A stretch of DNA of 45,048 nt from a virus (IMGVR_UViG_3300049478_000011:1-45048), one strand, 5' to 3'. Shown: positions 21,980 through 30,398, counted from the stretch's first letter. Translations and numbers: made by a program. Notes: a model not told the origin generated them from the sequence alone.

Positions 21980-22927
21980 ATGATCGACCTAGTAACCCGG
22001 CTGGATGAAGCCACGGCGAAGCGGATAAAGATTTATCCGCATCCGAACAACAGGGCATCAGAGGCGGGCCACCCGTGCGAGAGATTTCTCGTAGCGGTCC
22101 GGACCCATGGAGACAAGAAGGCGCTACACAGTGTCAGCCTCCAGAGAATATTCGACGAGGGCCACGTCCATGAGGCAGCCCTTTTGCGCGAACTCGAGGA
22201 CGCAGGATTTGAAATCAAGGAGCAGGAACGACCGTTTGAATGGAAGGAATTTGAACTGTCTGGAAGGATAGACGGCCAGATCAAAACGAGCGAGTTTCAA
22301 TCTGGCCGCCTGGATCTTTCAGGTTTGATTCCACTCGAATTAAAAAGCTGCTCCCCGAACTCTTTCATGGCCGTAAAGAAAATGAACGGTCTTGATTTTA
22401 TTCGGGCGAAGCAAAGCTGGCTCCGCAAGTACCCTGCCCAAATTTACTGCTACCTGATGATGGCAGCGAAGCAAGAGGGGATCATGCTTTTCAAGAATAA
22501 GACGACGGGGGAAAAGCATCAAGTCAACTTCGCCCTCGACGACGAGGCCCTAGACTATACCGAATCAATCCTCCAAAAGCTGATGAGGGTAAACGCGCAC
22601 GTCAAGGGCGGGACCCTACCCGATGTCGTGAAGATCGACGATTGCAGGGGCTGTCCATTCTGTGCGACGCTCTGCTTTCCAGGCCAGGACTACGGGCCGG
22701 GGTTCTCGGTGATGTCCGACGCGGACCTCGAGGCCAAGCTCGAACGACGGGAAGAACTGGCCGAGGCCGCAGCGGAATACGGCGCACTAGACGACGAGAT
22801 CAAGGATTCAGTCAGGGGTAAGAACCTTGTCGTGGGCCACTTCATAATCGAATCCAAGGAGATGGAGAGGAAAGCCTACGAGGTCAAGGGTGGAAAGTTT
22901 TGGCGAGTGAAGATAGAGAGAATATAA
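21980..22927 (+). CDS. PD-(D/E)XK exonuclease with Cas4/AddB-like cysteine cluster
   Basis: This 315-residue protein has the nuclease core: a helix with RIFDEGHVHEAALLREL, then GRIDG (Asp98), PLELKSC (Glu120, Lys122) and KYPAQIYCYLMM. Cys33 and the C-terminal set Cys222, 225, 228 and 232 (CRGCPFCATLC) fit the four-cysteine Fe-S cluster of Cas4 and AddB/RecB-family nucleases. It likely resects DNA ends for the upstream annealing-type protein. Confidence 0.78.
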   Translation: MIDLVTRLDEATAKRIKIYPHPNNRASEAGHPCERFLVAVRTHGDKKALHSVSLQRIFDEGHVHEAALLRELEDAGFEIKEQERPFEWKEFELSGRIDGQIKTSEFQSGRLDLSGLIPLELKSCSPNSFMAVKKMNGLDFIRAKQSWLRKYPAQIYCYLMMAAKQEGIMLFKNKTTGEKHQVNFALDDEALDYTESILQKLMRVNAHVKGGTLPDVVKIDDCRGCPFCATLCFPGQDYGPGFSVMSDADLEAKLERREELAEAAAEYGALDDEIKDSVRGKNLVVGHFIIESKEMERKAYEVKGGKFWRVKIERI

Positions 22928-22931
22928 AATG

Positions 22932-23024
22932 GCGGCCGACCGAAGAACCTGTCCGCGAACCCCATCGCGGGCAAGCATAAAAACCTCCTTTCAGTCTCGT
23001 TTCGCTCCCGGCCGGCCGCTTTTC
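22932..23024 (+). ncRNA. Structured gap with long-range stem and inner hairpin
   Basis: GCGGCCG-a-CCG at 22932-22942 pairs, with one mismatch, with CGG-c-CGGCCGC ending at 23019, followed by TTTTC. Inside are CCGCGA-ACCCCA-TCGCGG and an ACCTCCTT that matches the anti-ribosome-site sequence. Terminator-like end; could also be a small RNA. Confidence 0.4.
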
Positions 23025-23038
23025 TATTAGGAAAATAA

Positions 23039-23770
23039 ATGCCAAGAGGAAGGATACTTTTGAGGGCCGTATCTGACAGTCACAAACTTTCCCTATTGAA
23101 GACGGATACCGCCAGGCTTCTCTATTCTTGGCTGATCCCGCACGTCGATTACAACGGGAATTTTTCCGGCGATGCCGAATTCGTTAGGAATCAGGTATTT
23201 AAGCGGCTTAGAAAAACGGAGAAAGAGGTCGAGGATTGTTTGGCTGATCTGGAAGACAAGGGACTCATTCTTCGATATGAGGCGAACGGCGACAAGTTCC
23301 TTCATGTAGTATTGTTTGTAGAGAAGCAGCCGCACCTAAATCCGGACCGGGAATCTGAAGCAACAATCCCTTTGCCGCCCGGGAATAAGCGGCCTAAGAA
23401 AACGGCAAAGCCGAAGTTAGAGAAGGCCGAATTTGAACCGATAGACATGGAACTTGCGGCAACCATGGTATTGGAAATAGCAAAAAATAATCCAAAATTC
23501 ATCAAGCCCGACCCGGACCGGTTAAAGAAATGGGCCAAGGATATTCGGATGATGCGAACCATAGACAACCGGGAACCTCGAGACATTCGGAAGCTGACCG
23601 AGTGGGCGCAGACCGATGATTTCTGGCGAGGAAACATTATGTCTCCAGCTAAACTCCGAGAGCACTTCGGCCAGCTTTGGACCAAGATGCACACAAAGAA
23701 GCCAGGAGAAAAGACCGCCGAAGAACTCGAAAGGGAAGATGAGGAAGCCTTGAAGGACCCGGGGAGATGA
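23039..23770 (+). CDS. Replication initiator / helicase-loader-like protein
   Basis: Residues 1-100 of this 243-residue protein form a winged-helix of the phage replisome-organiser sort (LLKTDTARLLYSWLIPHVDYNGNFSGDAEFVRNQVFKR..., GLILRYEANGDKFLHVVLFVEKQPHLNPDRES). A basic linker and a helical C-terminal domain (SPAKLREHFGQLW at the end) follow, as in DnaD/DnaT-like loaders. It lies two genes before the DnaB-like helicase. Confidence 0.7.
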   Translation: MPRGRILLRAVSDSHKLSLLKTDTARLLYSWLIPHVDYNGNFSGDAEFVRNQVFKRLRKTEKEVEDCLADLEDKGLILRYEANGDKFLHVVLFVEKQPHLNPDRESEATIPLPPGNKRPKKTAKPKLEKAEFEPIDMELAATMVLEIAKNNPKFIKPDPDRLKKWAKDIRMMRTIDNREPRDIRKLTEWAQTDDFWRGNIMSPAKLREHFGQLWTKMHTKKPGEKTAEELEREDEEALKDPGR

Positions 23771-24579
23771 AAATGATTCCGAGAGATAAACTTATAGACG
23801 GCTTAGAAGAGAATGTAATTTTAAAGGGATACCGCGGAAGTATAGCGCATGGAACTTATGAAGAAAACACTACGCACGACGACAAGGATATTATGGGAAT
23901 TTTTGTCGCGCCAGAAAATTGCATCTTTGGCATAGATAATATTGAGACCATTGACCGGGCAATTCCAGAGAAACTTTCCGAGAAGAGAACGGTTATTTGG
24001 GACATCGTTTATTATTCCATAAAAAAATTTCTCTCTTTAATTTTAAAACAAAATCCGAATGTAATAATGATGCTCTGGCTTGATGAAAAATACTATATCA
24101 AAAAAACTTTCCTTGGCAATATTCTTATAAGCCATCGCCTATCACTTTTATCTAAGCAGTGCTATCACTCATTTTCTGGCTACGCATACGGACAACTCCA
24201 CCGAATGACCCATCATCAGCCGACCGGCCAAATGGGGGCAAAAAGGAAAGAGCTCGTAGACCGATTTGGATATGATGTCAAAAATGCGGGCCATTTAATT
24301 CGTCTTTTAAAAATGGGAATCGAGGCACTAACGACCGGCGAACTCCTAGTTGAGCGGCCGGATAATAATATGCTCCTAGAAATTAAGCGCGGGGAATGGC
24401 CGCTTCAAAGAGTCCTGGATTATTCGGATTCACTTTTCAGGTTAATGGAAGAAGCCCTTGTTAAATCCCCGCTTATCAGTCGAGTTGACCACGATTTTAT
24501 AAATTGGCTTTGTATTGACATTACCAAAAGATTTTATGGGATAAACCCTAAATATACTGGAACGATGGCAATAATATGA
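23767..24579 (+). CDS. RlaP-like nucleotidyltransferase
   Basis: This 270-residue protein shows a polymerase-beta-type nucleotidyltransferase active site: GSIAHGT (residues 24-30), then eight residues on DDKDIMGIFV (Asp38, Asp39, Asp41). DIVYYSIKKFLSLILKQNPNVIMMLWL and the helical half (GAKRKELVDRFGYDVKNAGHLIRLLKMGIE) follow the RlaP family, linked elsewhere to RNA repair. It sits between loader and helicase, overlapping both by four bases, and is clearly richer in A+T than either. Start at 23767 or 23773. Substrate unknown. Confidence 0.75.
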   Translation: MKMIPRDKLIDGLEENVILKGYRGSIAHGTYEENTTHDDKDIMGIFVAPENCIFGIDNIETIDRAIPEKLSEKRTVIWDIVYYSIKKFLSLILKQNPNVIMMLWLDEKYYIKKTFLGNILISHRLSLLSKQCYHSFSGYAYGQLHRMTHHQPTGQMGAKRKELVDRFGYDVKNAGHLIRLLKMGIEALTTGELLVERPDNNMLLEIKRGEWPLQRVLDYSDSLFRLMEEALVKSPLISRVDHDFINWLCIDITKRFYGINPKYTGTMAII

Positions 24580-25805
24580 AGAACACCGAGCGCGTGATCC
24601 TGGCCCTCGTCCTCAACGACGACAACCTAGCCTCACTACTCTTTGAGAACTGCGAAGAGAAATTCTTTGAGGGTGAAGAACACCGAGTTATCTACCGCGA
24701 ATTGAAGGACTTACATGAGGGAAAGTGCGGCTGGAATTTTGTATCTTTCTACGACAATATCCAGGGTAGGGTCAAGGCCGAATACTACGCGACTTTCGCT
24801 GATGCAATCCTAGGGGTCCACGATCCGCGCGGCTTCCTGCTCCAGAATATCTTGAAAATAAAGCAAGCGCGGGCGAAAAAGAAGATTCTTTTTTGGGCCG
24901 CTGACTATGTGGAAAAGCCGTTCGTCGATTGGGATGAGATCACGGCCGCGGTAACGGGACTTTCCGTCTCTGGATTGAACCGAGAAAACCCAGACATGGA
25001 GGTAGCCCGCGACCGTTATCTTGAGTGGATCACGCGGCAGCAGACCGGGATCAGTCTTGGGTTTCCGACTCTCGATAAATTAACAGATACCTTTTGTTAT
25101 GGTGAACTATTAAGTTTCATCGGCAGGACGACGACGGGAAAAACCTGGTTGGCCCTTAACGTGATACGAAATATCGCGCAGAAGAGTGCTACCACTATTG
25201 GCCTGTTCTCGATGGAGATGCCAAAGCCAGCGATCTTCGAGCGGCTTTTTCAACTTCATTACAACATGAATCGATGGGACGTGAAGGGCAAGATTTACGA
25301 GAAAGATTTCGTAGAGCATTTCATGTCCGAATTAGGCGGAATAAAAATTTATGAGAAAATTTATACGGTCTCGGAGATAGCCGCAATATCCGAGGCCGAC
25401 GGCCTGAAGATCGTGGTCGTGGACTTCCTGGGCCTAATCCGTTCGGACATCGAGGGGAACCCTTACACCCAAACGACAAAGAAAATCACGGACTTGGCAC
25501 AGATGGCGAAGGATAAGGACACCCTAGTGATTGTCTTGATCCAGCTTTCAAGGGAAGGCGGCGACGGGTCGATCCCCGTCAATATAACGATGTGCCGGGA
25601 ATCCGGCGCGATCGAGGAGATCAGTCATTTCATCTATGGGATCTGGCAGCCGTCGATCAATCCGAAGAAGCGGGACAAGTGGGAAGGGAAGGTCTGCGTG
25701 AAACTCCTGAAGAACAAGCGGGGAAAGCCTGGCGGAATCCAGTGTTCTTTTGATTATCAGTCCGGAAGGATGGAAGAAATTCCGGGAGAATTGAAGGAGG
25801 AATAA
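24576..25805 (+). CDS. DnaB-like replicative helicase
   Basis: This 409-residue protein has a shortened N-terminal domain, then an RecA-type ATPase. Walker A is GRTTTGKT (183-190) and the Walker B-like strand is IVVVDFLGLI (279-288). Other motifs are GLFSMEM, LIQLSREGGDG and an ISHFIYGIWQP/KVCVKLLKNKRGKPG end typical of DnaB. It would unwind the phage origin with the loader at 23039. Confidence 0.85.
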   Translation: MKNTERVILALVLNDDNLASLLFENCEEKFFEGEEHRVIYRELKDLHEGKCGWNFVSFYDNIQGRVKAEYYATFADAILGVHDPRGFLLQNILKIKQARAKKKILFWAADYVEKPFVDWDEITAAVTGLSVSGLNRENPDMEVARDRYLEWITRQQTGISLGFPTLDKLTDTFCYGELLSFIGRTTTGKTWLALNVIRNIAQKSATTIGLFSMEMPKPAIFERLFQLHYNMNRWDVKGKIYEKDFVEHFMSELGGIKIYEKIYTVSEIAAISEADGLKIVVVDFLGLIRSDIEGNPYTQTTKKITDLAQMAKDKDTLVIVLIQLSREGGDGSIPVNITMCRESGAIEEISHFIYGIWQPSINPKKRDKWEGKVCVKLLKNKRGKPGGIQCSFDYQSGRMEEIPGELKEE

Positions 25806-26015
25806 ATGGACCTAGAATCTATCGACGGAATTGCCCTTCTCAAAGATGGGAAGATAATCCATCAAAAGCCGATTATTACCATTCGCCCAAAGGCCGGCGA
25901 AACTTTCATGCTTAATTGGGAAATTTCTTTCGGCTACGGGGATATATCCAACTACCCCATGTATATGGAAAGAAAACCCGAGGTTAGGGCGGAGTCATTT
26001 AGTGTTCATATCTAA
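25806..26015 (+). CDS. Small protein after helicase (69 residues)
   Basis: AAGGAGG precedes the ATG, directly after the helicase stop. Beta-rich (GIALLKDGKIIHQKPIITIRP). Family not recognised. Confidence 0.55.
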   Translation: MDLESIDGIALLKDGKIIHQKPIITIRPKAGETFMLNWEISFGYGDISNYPMYMERKPEVRAESFSVHI

Positions 26016-26016
26016 G

Positions 26017-26280
26017 ATGAATAAAAACCGAAAGAAAAAAATCGAGCGCTTCAGGAACGCCCTAAGAGTATTCGCACTCTTAAAGTTGGACTATCGGATT
26101 TGTCGTGGGGATTTTGACTGTATGATAGATAAGTTTCTTCGCGGTGATACGTTAAGGATTACTACTAACATTGACCTTCAACCGAACGACATTATTTTTA
26201 TGAGCGCCTTGGCTGGCGGTTCTATAGACAGGAAAACAGTCAAGCGAGTCCGGAATCTTTGGCGGGAGGAGAAGCCATGA
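26017..26280 (+). CDS. Small basic protein (87 residues)
   Basis: It begins MNKNRKKKIERFRNALRVFA and has a very basic first helix. The ATG at 26017 is one base past the previous stop; a GTG at 26002 is an alternative. Function unknown. Confidence 0.5.
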   Translation: MNKNRKKKIERFRNALRVFALLKLDYRICRGDFDCMIDKFLRGDTLRITTNIDLQPNDIIFMSALAGGSIDRKTVKRVRNLWREEKP

Positions 26281-26564
26281 GCGATAAACGAGCGATGCCG
26301 ACTGACAAGGAAATGAGGGCGTTTCTAGAGGAGCAGAAATTTAGTAGTCCCTGCAATTCTTCACAGGAATACTACAACAAAATGCTCGACTCCATCCTGG
26401 CCGCGCTGGATAAAAAGGTGAACATCCCCTGGAAGGCAATTGAAGGGGCGGGAGAAGCGGCTGTCATAGCGGCAAGAATGGGGGGTGTTCCAGGTGTTCC
26501 CATTAAAACAATCCTTGAGTCGTGGGGAATTGAGGTTGTGGAGGTATTCAATGAATCTAAATGA
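26277..26564 (+). CDS. Small acidic-helical protein, DSILAAL family A
   Basis: This 95-residue protein starts with ATGA overlapping the upstream stop, behind GGAGGAG. It contains MLDSILAALDKK, a motif repeated in the next gene (DSILAALSQP), so the pair looks related. No known domain. Confidence 0.55.
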   Translation: MSDKRAMPTDKEMRAFLEEQKFSSPCNSSQEYYNKMLDSILAALDKKVNIPWKAIEGAGEAAVIAARMGGVPGVPIKTILESWGIEVVEVFNESK

Positions 26565-26877
26565 AATGACGGCGTGGCTGAATTTGCAAAAAGTAGAGGA
26601 GAAAGAGTTTTATTCTTCGGTGAGTACCCTTCCGATTTGGGCGAGAAATGCCAATAGGGAATGGGCGAAAAAGAATGAACTGATCGACTCCATCCTTGCC
26701 GCGCTTTCGCAGCCGAGCGAGGAGGAGAGGAAAGAGATGCTTTATTTGTGGGAGAACCTAGGGAAACTATTTGTCCCGGGTAGTATTCCTGAACAATCGA
26801 GGGGACAACTTAGGGATTTCCCGGTATTTAAAAGAATCCGCGACCTCATCCTCGGCTATGCCCAGGAAAGAAAGTGA
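26551..26877 (+). CDS. Small helical protein, DSILAAL family B
   Basis: This 108-residue protein has GGAGG before ATG 26551 and overlaps the previous gene by 14 bases. It shares the motif DSILAAL with it and has a Trp/aromatic-rich first half and a charged helical second half. Function unknown. Confidence 0.55.
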   Translation: MNLNEMTAWLNLQKVEEKEFYSSVSTLPIWARNANREWAKKNELIDSILAALSQPSEEERKEMLYLWENLGKLFVPGSIPEQSRGQLRDFPVFKRIRDLILGYAQERK

Positions 26878-26883
26878 GGAATT

Positions 26884-27063
26884 ATGAACAGACCCTTGTC
26901 GAAAACACAATTAAAAAGACAGTTAAATTATCTGAGGAGTATTTGTGGCCGGAGGATATATATGCCGGAATGTTATGGGTGTTTGCATAAATTAGGTTGC
27001 CGCCAAGCCTTGCGGCAGATTAATGAGGCAATTAAAGCCAAGCCGAAGTCGGCGGGAGGATGA
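26884..27063 (+). CDS. Four-cysteine mini-protein (59 residues)
   Basis: It begins MNRPLSKTQLKRQLNYLRSI and contains C-x8-C-x2-C-x5-C (CGRRIYMPECYGCLHKLGC), a likely zinc or disulfide knot. GAGGA precedes the ATG. Function unknown. Confidence 0.55.
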   Translation: MNRPLSKTQLKRQLNYLRSICGRRIYMPECYGCLHKLGCRQALRQINEAIKAKPKSAGG

Positions 27064-27066
27064 AAG

Positions 27067-27258
27067 ATGACCGAAAATTATGGTGATGCTGTCCGCCGTA
27101 GAAATGCTTTTGTTGAACGAAGGAAACGAATTGCGGAGGAATTTAAAAAGATTCATCCCGAGGGTTTGATTCCGGCAAATTTGAAAGAAGCCCAAGCATT
27201 TTTCAAGAAAAGAGAACGCGAAATAAAACTGGAAGAAAAATCTTCGGCGGGAGAATGA
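27067..27258 (+). CDS. Small charged helical protein (63 residues)
   Basis: Starts three bases after the previous stop with GGGAGG upstream. Mostly Arg, Lys and Glu helix (VRRRNAFVERRKRIAEEFKKIHPEG). Function unknown. Confidence 0.5.
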   Translation: MTENYGDAVRRRNAFVERRKRIAEEFKKIHPEGLIPANLKEAQAFFKKREREIKLEEKSSAGE

Positions 27259-27259
27259 G

Positions 27260-27436
27260 ATGGCAAAGGCGAGGATTAGAATCTGCAAATTGCCAAATGG
27301 TTTATGGAGATGGGAGTTGCGTACTTGGGGACCCCTCGAACTCTCCGGCATGGAATACTGCCATAGGTGGTTAGCCGTTCGAGACATGCACCGCGCCAAG
27401 CGTCTTATGGCCGAGGCGGAGATCAGGGAGGATTAG
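27260..27436 (+). CDS. Small basic protein (58 residues)
   Basis: Begins MAKARIRICKLPNGLWRWEL and ends RLMAEAEIRED. The ATG is one base past the previous stop, with GGGAG upstream, and the next ATG follows its stop at once. Function unknown. Confidence 0.5.
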   Translation: MAKARIRICKLPNGLWRWELRTWGPLELSGMEYCHRWLAVRDMHRAKRLMAEAEIRED

Positions 27437-27706
27437 ATGTCCGACGAACCGACGACGGAACAAATGTTGTCAGGTTTAGAAGCGATGTATTTTGTTTGGT
27501 TCTCAAATGGGCCAGAAGGTATGTCCACAGAGGGGCAACATAAAGAGATTTATGACGCCATCCGCCGCCGCATAGAGCGCAAGGTGAACAGGGAGTGGAT
27601 TAGAAAGTGGACTAATTTTATTACAAAGTCCTCAAAATCTTATATGCAATCAGAATATATAGTCAGGACCATGCTCAAGGAACTCGGGCTGGAGGTGGGG
27701 GAATGA
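27437..27706 (+). CDS. Small helical protein (89 residues)
   Basis: GGGAGG is upstream of the ATG. Content: YDAIRRRIERKVNREWIRKW helix and an acidic end (LKELGLEVGE), like the C-terminal part of the 26277 protein. Overlaps the next gene by four bases. Function unknown. Confidence 0.5.
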   Translation: MSDEPTTEQMLSGLEAMYFVWFSNGPEGMSTEGQHKEIYDAIRRRIERKVNREWIRKWTNFITKSSKSYMQSEYIVRTMLKELGLEVGE

Positions 27707-27891
27707 AAAAGGGGCAACGTAAATGTCATCGCTGTGGAAAAATTCATCAAAATAATTTCACTATTCAACATGTTAGGGAAAGAGGGAATGCAGTATATTT
27801 TAATATAGTCCCTGTCTGCAATAAATGTTACGACGACATAGAAACGAAGGGGATGGACCAATCCCCATATCCTTCACCATATAGTCCATGA
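27703..27891 (+). CDS. Zinc-ribbon-like mini-protein (62 residues)
   Basis: CHRCGKIH near the start and CNKCYDD in the middle give two CxxC knuckles. Ends with a Pro/Tyr/Ser stretch. Start overlaps the previous stop. Function unknown. Confidence 0.55.
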   Translation: MKKGQRKCHRCGKIHQNNFTIQHVRERGNAVYFNIVPVCNKCYDDIETKGMDQSPYPSPYSP

Positions 27892-27902
27892 GGAGGCATC
27901 CG

Positions 27903-28079
27903 ATGAAAAATAGACCGGCAAAGAAAATCTTATTAGACCTTATCGACATTATCCCCCCATATCCTTGCGAAATATATTTGCGAATAAAAGATTGTCCCGG
28001 TATTCCAGGTTGTAGATTGGAGCCGGAATGTCCTTTAATGGACGAACTCCGCCGACTTGTGAGGGAGAGAAAAATATGA
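27903..28079 (+). CDS. Small cysteine-containing protein (58 residues)
   Basis: Start 27903 chosen for GAGGAGG upstream. Contains YPCEIYLRIKDCPGIPGCRLEPECP: cysteines spaced 9, 5 and 6. Overlaps the next gene start. Function unknown. Confidence 0.5.
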   Translation: MKNRPAKKILLDLIDIIPPYPCEIYLRIKDCPGIPGCRLEPECPLMDELRRLVRERKI

Positions 28080-29230
28080 GAAAGAAAATAGCCTGGATTC
28101 TTACCCTTGCCTTACTTCTCCTGGCAGCAACCTGCCCGCCGAAGCCGCCGACACAGAAGATTCAAGTCCTGATCTGCAACTCATTCCCTGATTTGCCGGC
28201 GACGGAGGCGCGGATAGTCAACGCATATTGCCCATCGAGCCATTTTGCGGAGTACGTGAAAGGCCATGAGCCCGTCACGACCTGTACTCTCCACGTCAAA
28301 CCCGAACCGCCGATCCCAGTATGCGATATCCCGTGGCCGGAGACGCATAAATTACTCATTTGGGAAGGTACGCTACTCAGTTTTCTCTCGACGAAAGAGA
28401 ACGAGGAATTTACCTGGGCCGACATGGTAGCCTACGCTGACGCACTTGCCCAGGATGGGACAAATTGTATCCGTTCATTCAGCTTTTTCCTCGATGATGT
28501 TTACAGGGACGGGAAGGAATACTGGGTAAGTTGGAAACCCGCCGATGCTGAATATCGAGATATCATTCAGGCTCGGCTGAAACTTCTGGTCGACCGGAAG
28601 ATCACCACCATCGTCAGCCTCGAACCCTACGGCGGGATGGCAACGGATTCCGAGTTGGAATGGATAATTGAGACCTGCAAACCTTTCCTGCCCTACGTGA
28701 TATTTGAAACCTGCAACGAAAGCGGGGACATGGACCTCCATCGGCGGCTTATCGCCATGCTCAAGGCGAAGGGAATCCCGAATAAAAATATCATGCTTTA
28801 TTACTGCGATAGCGGGGACTTCGCCGATTGCCTTGTGAATGAATTGAACGGAGAGGGCTTGGCTTCTCTCCACGGGGTTGGCAGCGTTGAGACAATTTTC
28901 GCACCGTGGCCGAAAGGTTGGGCGACGAGTGACGGAACCTTGGCCTTATGTAAATTAGGATTATTTCCATCATCCGATGGCGAAGATGCAGAACATAAAG
29001 CACTTGGATCGTTCTGGCACTGGTTGCCGGATCCCGAACCCGGTCGCCGTCCCTCGGCTGATCAGGCTTATGAGATTACTTCATGGGCATTAAAGAATTC
29101 TAGGGGATGGGAATTCTTATCGGCCGCTGGATTTTTGGAATCTGATCGGCCAAATTTGAAAAAGGCAATCGAACTCGGCCGGCCGGAGCGGAAGGCGATG
29201 AGGGCGGCTTATAACGAGGTGGTTCATTGA
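28076..29230 (+). CDS. Secreted clan-A glycosidase-like protein, possible lipoprotein
   Basis: This 384-residue protein starts at 28076 (ATGA overlap). A clear signal peptide, MRKKIAWILTLALLLLAATC, ends at Cys20, but Thr at -1 and Ala at -3 are not a canonical lipobox, so lipidation is uncertain. A Cys-containing segment (to about 85) precedes a TIM-barrel-like domain: KLLIWEGTLLSFLST, TWADMVAYADALAQDGTNCIRSFSF, DRKITTIVSLEPYGG and YVIFETCNESG. Asn214-Glu215 matches the acid/base position of clan GH-A. HGVGSVETIFAPW could supply the second Glu. It is unusual in a phage early operon. Glycan unknown. Confidence 0.65.
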   Translation: MRKKIAWILTLALLLLAATCPPKPPTQKIQVLICNSFPDLPATEARIVNAYCPSSHFAEYVKGHEPVTTCTLHVKPEPPIPVCDIPWPETHKLLIWEGTLLSFLSTKENEEFTWADMVAYADALAQDGTNCIRSFSFFLDDVYRDGKEYWVSWKPADAEYRDIIQARLKLLVDRKITTIVSLEPYGGMATDSELEWIIETCKPFLPYVIFETCNESGDMDLHRRLIAMLKAKGIPNKNIMLYYCDSGDFADCLVNELNGEGLASLHGVGSVETIFAPWPKGWATSDGTLALCKLGLFPSSDGEDAEHKALGSFWHWLPDPEPGRRPSADQAYEITSWALKNSRGWEFLSAAGFLESDRPNLKKAIELGRPERKAMRAAYNEVVH

Positions 29231-30222
29231 TAATTTGTGGTGACGCCCTGACTGAACTCCGCAAGTTGCCGGATGAATCCGTCCATTGTTGCGTGACCAG
29301 TCCGCCATATTGGGCGTTGCGGGATTATGGGATGGCCGGACAGTTCGGCCTTGAGCCTACGCCGGAGGAATATGTCACCAAGCTGGTCGAGGTATTCCGT
29401 GAGGTGAAGCGGATACTGCGGAAGGATGGGACGCTTTTTTTAAATCTCGGAGATTCATATGCCGGGAGTGGTAAAGGTGGAAATCCAGAAGATTCTGAAT
29501 GGGCGGGATTCATGGGCAATAAATCAAGAGAGAAATCCGCTCAAGCAAGTAGACCAATTATCCCATCTGGGCTTAAACCCAAAGACCTCGTGGGCATACC
29601 CTGGCGGGTAGCCTTTGCGCTGCAAGCCGACGGTTGGTATCTCCGATCAGACATCATCTGGTCAAAACCGAATTCCATGCCGGAGTCGGTGACGGACAGG
29701 CCGACGAAAAGCCATGAGTATATTTTTATGTTTTCTAAAAATGCCAAGTATTATTTTGACCAGGAGGCGGTGAAAGTCCCCCAGGTAGAGTATGAGCGAT
29801 CCAGGCGATTACGAGAACAACGGCAAGGATTAGATTCGGTTTATCAACTTTCCAGGGACGGAAAGACGGGGTTGGCTGATCAGTCTGTTACGGGAGCTTG
29901 TCGAAACGTAAAAAGACGGCATGAACTCGCGGAGAAAGGTAATCGTAATATCCGTTCCGTTTGGACAATAACCACCAAACCCATGCCCAAGATTTTCGGG
30001 GCAGAGCACTTCGCCACATTCCCGCCGGAGATACCCGAACGATGTATCAAGGCGGGGTGTCCCAAGGGCGGGACGGTTTTAGACCCGTTCTTCGGGGCTG
30101 GCACGACAGGTCTTGTAGCCCTCAATCTAGGCAGAGATTTTATCGGGATAGAACTAAATCCCAAATATTGCGAGATGGCGAAGAAAAGAATCTATGGGGA
30201 ACTTGAGGAGGCAACAGCATGA
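29227..30222 (+). CDS. Beta-class DNA methyltransferase (N4-cytosine or N6-adenine)
   Basis: This 331-residue protein has motif IV TSPPYW (24-29) near the N-terminus and motif I DPFFGAGTTG (286-295) near the C-terminus, the beta order. SPPY is typical of N4-cytosine enzymes but also occurs in adenine ones. The start is a TTG overlapping the previous stop; no better ATG exists. A target-recognition region lies about 150-245. No restriction partner adjoins it, so self-protection or regulation is more likely than a full R-M system. Confidence 0.82.
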   Translation: MIICGDALTELRKLPDESVHCCVTSPPYWALRDYGMAGQFGLEPTPEEYVTKLVEVFREVKRILRKDGTLFLNLGDSYAGSGKGGNPEDSEWAGFMGNKSREKSAQASRPIIPSGLKPKDLVGIPWRVAFALQADGWYLRSDIIWSKPNSMPESVTDRPTKSHEYIFMFSKNAKYYFDQEAVKVPQVEYERSRRLREQRQGLDSVYQLSRDGKTGLADQSVTGACRNVKRRHELAEKGNRNIRSVWTITTKPMPKIFGAEHFATFPPEIPERCIKAGCPKGGTVLDPFFGAGTTGLVALNLGRDFIGIELNPKYCEMAKKRIYGELEEATA

Positions 30223-30398
30223 CCATGAGAACCATCGAAGTTAGCCGAAAATGGGTTGCGGATCAGGTTTGGCAATTATGGAACTTCGACGGGACTTATC
30301 GAAAAAAAGAAAGAAAACTCCACGATGAAAAGAACGCCGGTTTAATTGCCGCCGTTATTGAAGTATTGCGACGGGCCGGTATAGAGGTAGTGGAATGA
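30219..30398 (+). CDS. Small basic helical protein (59 residues)
   Basis: Begins MTMRTIEVSRKWVADQVWQL; GAGGAGG upstream; overlaps both neighbours by four bases. Shares the end pattern (GIEVVE) with the 26277 protein (GIEVVEV), hinting at a common small-protein family. Function unknown. Confidence 0.55.
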   Translation: MTMRTIEVSRKWVADQVWQLWNFDGTYRKKERKLHDEKNAGLIAAVIEVLRRAGIEVVE

